Source: Methanobacteriota archaeon (lineage in GTDB: Archaea > Methanobacteriota > Methanobacteria > Methanobacteriales > Methanobacteriaceae). Taken from it: a stretch of 10,300 bases of DNA. Location: contig JAEZRD010000070.1 in NCBI GenBank assembly GCA_023440975.1, forward strand, positions 1 through 10,300, written 5' to 3'. This document shows positions 6,241-10,300 of this stretch, piece after piece. The position numbers were made by a program, and so were the translations under genes. The notes under the pieces are model-generated. The model had not been told where the DNA came from. It saw only the letters and a list, made by a program, of their open reading frames with translations, and did not search any database. Numbering within the stretch: position 1 is the stretch's first letter; each line of letters starts with the position of its first letter.

Positions 6241-6308
6241 TTACTCAAGTTTGTCCCAAAAAAACGTTTATCAAATAAAAATTAATTTAATAAAATAAAC
6301 TTGAGTAA
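6241..6308. repeat. Perfect 12-bp inverted repeat in the adhesin leader/promoter
   Basis: TTACTCAAGTTT at 6241-6252 and AAACTTGAGTAA at 6297-6308 are exact reverse complements separated by 44 bp of A/T-rich DNA. The near arm begins 29 bp before the TTG start at 6212. It could be a pair of regulator sites or a leader hairpin; no other copy was seen in the window. Confidence 0.7.
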
Positions 6309-6381
6309 TTATAGTAAGTCAAACAATATTAATAAAGTTTTCTTTAAAAAAATAAATTTAAATTGAATAAGCTTAAATTTT

Positions 6382-6408
6382 AAAAAAAAAGTAAAAAGAA
6401 AAAAAATA
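6382..6408 (-). terminator. T-run terminator after the second adhesin gene
   Basis: The plus strand holds A9, A5 and A8 runs just beyond the stop at 6421, giving repeated T tracts on the minus strand, as after the 828-residue adhesin gene. Confidence 0.5.
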
Positions 6409-6454
6409 AAAATTTAAATTTTATAAAGGATTTACACTAATAGTTACATTAACC

Positions 6455-6695
6455 ATACAAGATTCATAACGACTAGTACCCGCATAACCACACAATGCAG
6501 TATAATCACCAACACCAAGATTAATAACTAACTGAAATTCACCATCAGTATCAGTTGTAACCCAATAAACCTTACTAAGCCCATTACTTAAACAAGTTAA
6601 ATTAATTGCAATATGCTGACCAATTACAGGTTCACCAGTAACATTATCTAAAAGTTGCCCAGTGAAATTAGATCCAGCACCATAATACTCTGTAA
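6455..6695 (-). repeat. C-terminal adhesin module, copy B
   Basis: Encodes YGAGSNFTGQL through GYAGTSRYES, the partner of copy A at about 3760-3995. In the same pseudogene a more diverged relative of this module lies just upstream (about 6760-7010: ITLNLTRLSDNASKLYNVTT), so the module also occurs in tandem. Confidence 0.75.
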
Positions 6696-7040
6696 AATTA
6701 CCTGCAATTAAAACAGTACTATCTTTAGGTTTAGGATTAACAATAATACTAGCTAAACTAGAATTACTAGATTCATACTCCCCATCACTTTCAAAGAATG
6801 CTTGAGCAGTATATTCTCCTACAGCTAAGTTAATAGGTAAATAATAATCCCCATAAATATCAGTTGTAACATTATACAATTTACTAGCATTATCACTTAA
6901 ACGAGTTAAATTCAAAGTAATCACTTTATCACTTAATATAACACCATCAATAGTAGTAAAACTACCAGTGAAATCTTTACCCTCACCTAAGTTTTCAGTT
7001 AAATTATAAGCATTTAAAACAGTCCTATTATCAAATTCAT

Positions 7041-7215
7041 CAGATAAAACTGTTAAATTAATATATTGACTAGCTTCAACATAAGGATTCTTAGGGAAAT
7101 AAAAAGCTAAAACAGTGTAATTACCTTCAGGTAAGTTTATATTAAATGTTGCAGTACCATTTCGAACATAACTAGTACCAATAGCCCGATTATCATAGAA
7201 AAGGTTTAATGAACC
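7041..7215 (-). repeat. Ig-like adhesin module, copy B
   Basis: Partner of the module at 4341-4518. Shared core residues include RAIG.SYVRNG.ATFN and GNYTVL.FYF.K.PY, and the same ending SQYINLTVLSD/A. Confidence 0.8.
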
Positions 7216-9645
7216 TATATTAACATCATCACCAACATCATCAATAACATGAACTTCAACAGTACCATTAACTACAGTAAGTAATTCAGTTTCAATAATC
7301 TCAGTTTCATAAACCACATTCTCTACAGACACAAGTAATGTTTCACCATCAATAGTAGCACCTAAATCAAATATATCATAATAATCAGGACTAGTATATA
7401 CACTAGAAGCCTCACCATTAATTAAGGATTGACTAGGATTAAAACCATCACCTTCAAAATACACAGTACGAGTAGGTAAAGAATCCACTAAAAGCTTGGT
7501 TGAATTATCAGTACTATTGAAATACTTATTTAAAGTAACATTAAATTTAATTGGAGTGTAACGATAAACAGTATCAGCACTGGCATTTAAAGTCATAACC
7601 ACCCAATTATCCCAAGGAATAAAAGAACTGTTTACACGATTATATATTAAATAACTACAATTTTCACCATTAAATGGATCATTAGAACCCCACCAGTTAT
7701 AATCTAATGTTAATTTAGAAATTGAACCATAATATAAGTAAATTGCATCCCCTCTAGTAGTAGCATAATTATCATAGAATACAGAGTATGTGATATTAAC
7801 TGATTTATTTGTTGCTATAGCTCCACCATAATCCGCTTCATTACCAATGAAAACAGAATGTATAATAGTTACATTAGTTTTTACAGTATCAATAGCTCCA
7901 CCAGTAAAAGCAGTATTATTTACAAATGTTGAATTAGCAACAAATAATTGTCCCTCATTCATTTCAATAGTTCCAGAACCATTATTAGCATTATTTCTAA
8001 TAAAGTTAGAGGATGTAACATTCACTATATCAGATAAATCAATACATAACGCTAGCTTCATCCGTAACATTATTACCAGTGAAATTAGAATAGCTTATGT
8101 TGGTAAAATGAGAATAACCTGTATAAATACTAGCACCAGATAATGCAGTGTTATTTATAAAATTGGAGTAAAATATTGTTAAATTATCATCTCCATCATA
8201 AGTTTTAATATTATAAAGAACACCTCCTTCTTTAGATGTCTTATTACTTATAAAAGTAGAATTATTTATAATAACCCCATTACAAAGAATATAAAAACAT
8301 CCCCCTTCTTGAGTTGCATTATTATTTATGAAAGTTGAACCATTCACATTAACAGTGAATGGAGAATTGTAAGAATATAAAACACCTCCTTGTTCACCAG
8401 TATTATTAATAAATGTAGAATTGATTAAATTAACATTTTTAACAGTTATTAAATTAATTACTCCTGTTTTTGTAGCATTATTACCATTTAATGTAGAGTT
8501 AATAAAATTAAAAGTACTAGTTGAATTTACATATATAGCTCCACCTGATGATGCATTGTTATGGTTGAATTTAGAACCATCAATATAAATATCCCCTTTA
8601 ACAACATAAAAAGCACCACCATAACGTGCAGAATTATTATTGAAAGTAGAATTATAAAGGTTCAAATAAGCTAAATATTTACCAGTATTAAAAACATATA
8701 TTGCTCCACCATCATAAATTGATTTATTTTATTTAAAGTGAAATTTGAGTTATAAATAGTACAATTAGCAAATCCAGTCACATCAGATCCAATATAAATA
8801 GCTCCTCCACCATATTTATTAGAATTAGCAGAGCTATAAGCAGTATTATTTAAAAAATATCCATTATTAATTATTGTGTTACCACTACGTGATGATAATG
8901 CTCCACCCCAATCTTTCGCCACATTATTAATAAAAATACAATCATTTACCGTCAGGTTACCGTTTTTAATAAATAATGCTCCACCATTAGAATTAACAGT
9001 GTTATTAATGAAAGTAGAATTTACAACAATTAAACTAGAATTAGCTATTGCACTATCAGATCTCATACATACACATCCACCATTAACATTTGCTAAATTA
9101 TTTGTGAATGTACAATTAATGATTGTTAAATTTCCAGTACTATTAGATAGTATAACCCCACCATAAGAATTATTACCAGTTCCATTAGCACTTTTACAGT
9201 TCGTAAATGTTAAATTATTAATTGCAACTGTAGAAGTCCCTGTAATAATGAATGCTTTAGCAGCATCATTACCATTTATTGTGTGTCCATTTCCATTGAT
9301 TATTAAACCATCAGATAATAATATTCCATTTTTGTAAATAGAGTCTGTTGAAGAATTATAAGTATAATTTTTAGATAGGGCTATTTCACCAGTTTTACCC
9401 TTTAAATCCGTGTTTAAATCTGCGAATGTTCCTGTTTCTTCTGATTGTAATAATTGAGAATTAACTGTTGATTGTAGTGTTTGGTTAATAGTTGATATTT
9501 CATCTAATTGATTGTTAGTGTTTAGTTGTTTGTCAGTTATATTGTTAGTTGCTGATATTGCTGTTATTGAGATTAGTAGAATTAGTAGTATGCTTAGTGT
9601 TATTAATATGGGTTTTGCTTTTTTAATTATTTTTATTGTTCTCAC

Positions 9646-9896
9646 CTCCCATCTTTAGACCCTAAAAAAAAAAGTTTTATTTGTTCTAAAAAAATGGGAA
9701 TTTATATGGATATATAATATTTTTATAATTTAAATGTTTTATGATATTAAAATAAGATTGAATGATTTATAATTTTTATTAAAAAAATATGAAAATTTAG
9801 AATGTTTTATATTAAAAAATAAATGTTTTTTTTAAAATAATTAAAAAATTTATAAATTTTTAGGAAGAAATATTTAAAAAAAATATAATGAGAAGT
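9646..9896. promoter_or_regulatory. Intergenic promoter region of the second adhesin gene
   Basis: 250 bp of almost pure A/T between the histidine kinase stop and the adhesin pseudogene. On the minus strand AATATTATATATCC (plus positions 9709-9720) is the best TATA candidate, about 70 bp before the strong ribosome site GGGAGGTGA (9650-9642). A run of 11 A on the plus strand (about 9664-9674) lies in the leader. T-rich minus-strand DNA after 9897 may end the kinase transcript. No RNA gene or repeat was seen. Confidence 0.35.
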
Positions 9897-10300
9897 TTAA
9901 GTTTTAAATTTTAAATTTATACCAAAACCGGAAACATCATCAAGGACAGTTAATTCGGCTTCTAATTGTTGTGTTAAGTTATTTATAATTATAAATCCAA
10001 GACTATCTGAATTGTATAAGTTTACATTTTCAGGTAATCCTACACCATCATCCCAAATCTTTAAATCTATCATATCATCAGTAGATTTTAAATCTATGTA
10101 AAAATTACCCTCATTTTTATCAGGAAATGCATATTTTATTGTGTTTAATGCTACTTCATTTACAAGTAATCCTAATGGTATACTTTTCTCCATATCTAGT
10201 TCTATTGATTCTATATTGAAGTTTAATTTGATTTTACCCTCAGTATATAAGTTAAATAGATTATTCATTCCAGTTGTTAAGAAGTGTTCAAGGTTTATAT
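9897..10300 (-). CDS. Sensor histidine kinase (HisKA_2/HATPase_c), C-terminal part, cut by window edge
   Basis: About 134 residues of a protein whose frame stays open to the right edge, so the Met at 10268 is internal. It shows the ATP-binding domain of HisKA_2-type kinases: SIPLGLLVNEVALNTIKYAF (N box, with the characteristic 'iPLGLi.NE' entry), IDLKIWDDGVGLPENV (G1 box), SLGFIIINNLTQQLEAEL (G2 and the 'QL.a.l' ending) and GFGINLKF (final strand). The segment before it (LEHFLTTGMNNLFNLY) fits the end of the dimerisation region. The phosphorylated His and the sensor domains lie outside the window. Methanobacteriales carry many PAS-containing kinases of this type, some soluble. No response regulator is adjacent on the visible side, and a role in controlling the adhesin genes would be speculation. 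Confidence 0.9.
   Translation of the reverse strand, partial: INLEHFLTTGMNNLFNLYTEGKIKLNFNIESIELDMEKSIPLGLLVNEVALNTIKYAFPDKNEGNFYIDLKSTDDMIDLKIWDDGVGLPENVNLYNSDSLGFIIINNLTQQLEAELTVLDDVSGFGINLKFKT

Larger units (their letters stand above)
6421..9645 (-). pseudogene. Adhesin-like protein gene with two compensating frameshifts
   Basis: Three consecutive open pieces (9645-8671, 8665-8039 and 8070-6421) join into one protein of about 1,070 residues. Piece 1 has a Lys-rich N-terminus, a signal peptide (ILITLSILLILLISITAISA) and repeats of the GGAI...F.NN type (Chlamydia PMP-like beta-helix). Piece 2 continues these repeats (YGGAFYV, SGGAIYV, EGGCFYI). Piece 3 finishes them (TGGAID, YGGAIA), has the 'NWWGSNDPF' motif often seen at the end of such helices in Methanobacteriales, and ends in Ig-like modules shared with the gene at 3726-6212. 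The first break is in the A/T run at 8722-8736 (one base missing), the second near 8039-8046 (one base extra), so pieces 1 and 3 share a frame. The GTG at 9645 lies inside the ribosome site GGGAGGTGA (9650-9642); the expected start is ATA at 9636. Decay, phase-off state or sequence error are all possible. Confidence 0.8.

Noticed and set aside
6062..6298. Plus-strand 78-codon frame over the adhesin start
   Set aside because: It covers the signal peptide region and leader of the real gene in antisense; low-complexity Leu-rich.
7847..8143. Plus-strand frames of 96-98 codons within the broken adhesin (also 8876-9166)
   Set aside because: Both are antisense to PMP-like repeats; their mutual resemblance only mirrors the repeats on the coding strand.
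8722..8736. Programmed ribosomal frameshift in the second adhesin gene
   Set aside because: No classical slippery heptamer followed by a structure was visible, and a second opposite shift 0.7 kb later would also be needed; mutation or sequence error is simpler.

Overview
The window is very AT-rich and looks like a host-associated methanogenic archaeon of the order Methanobacteriales, most likely Methanosphaera or a close relative. The evidence is the AT-biased codon use, archaeal Shine-Dalgarno sites of the GGAGGTGA type, frequent TTG/GTG starts, T-run terminators, and two large Asn/Thr-rich secreted beta-helix 'adhesin-like' proteins of the kind abundant in gut Methanobacteriales. The taxonomic call is inference from style; there is no rRNA or other marker gene here.

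Layout from left to right. (1) 1-229, minus: N-terminal part of an Mrr_N-like protein, cut by the window edge. (2) 390-1490, minus: a full-length DUF116 protein with a cysteine cluster and no ATG, GTG or TTG at its expected start. It lies just downstream of a TetR-family regulator (1521-2135, minus). (3) 2170-2650: five copies of a CTAAC-N4-GTTAG palindrome, probably the TetR operator. One lies in the tetR promoter and four lie upstream of a small membrane protein gene (2221-2490, minus) and across a plus-strand TATA box. Two of the sites sit in exact 37-bp tandem units. (4) 2641-2928, plus: the 3' remnant of a HAD-type phosphatase. (5) 2953-3197 and 3256-3504, minus: two paralogous three-helix membrane proteins resembling half of an MntP/GDT1-type cation exporter. 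The downstream copy is frameshifted by one missing base. (6) 3726-6212, minus: an intact 828-residue secreted beta-helix plus Ig-like adhesin. (7) 6421-9645, minus: a second adhesin-like gene broken by two mutually compensating frameshifts and lacking a convincing start codon. (8) 9897-10300, minus: the C-terminal ATPase domain of a sensor histidine kinase, cut by the right edge.

The region reads as accessory, surface-related DNA with a local TetR regulon (tetR, DUF116 gene, small membrane protein, and formerly a HAD gene). There is an unusual density of lesions: at least three single-base indels, one truncation and two ATA-at-start genes in 10 kb. That is either real decay or contraction/expansion of surface genes, or sequence error; the lesions cannot be told apart from error by reading alone.
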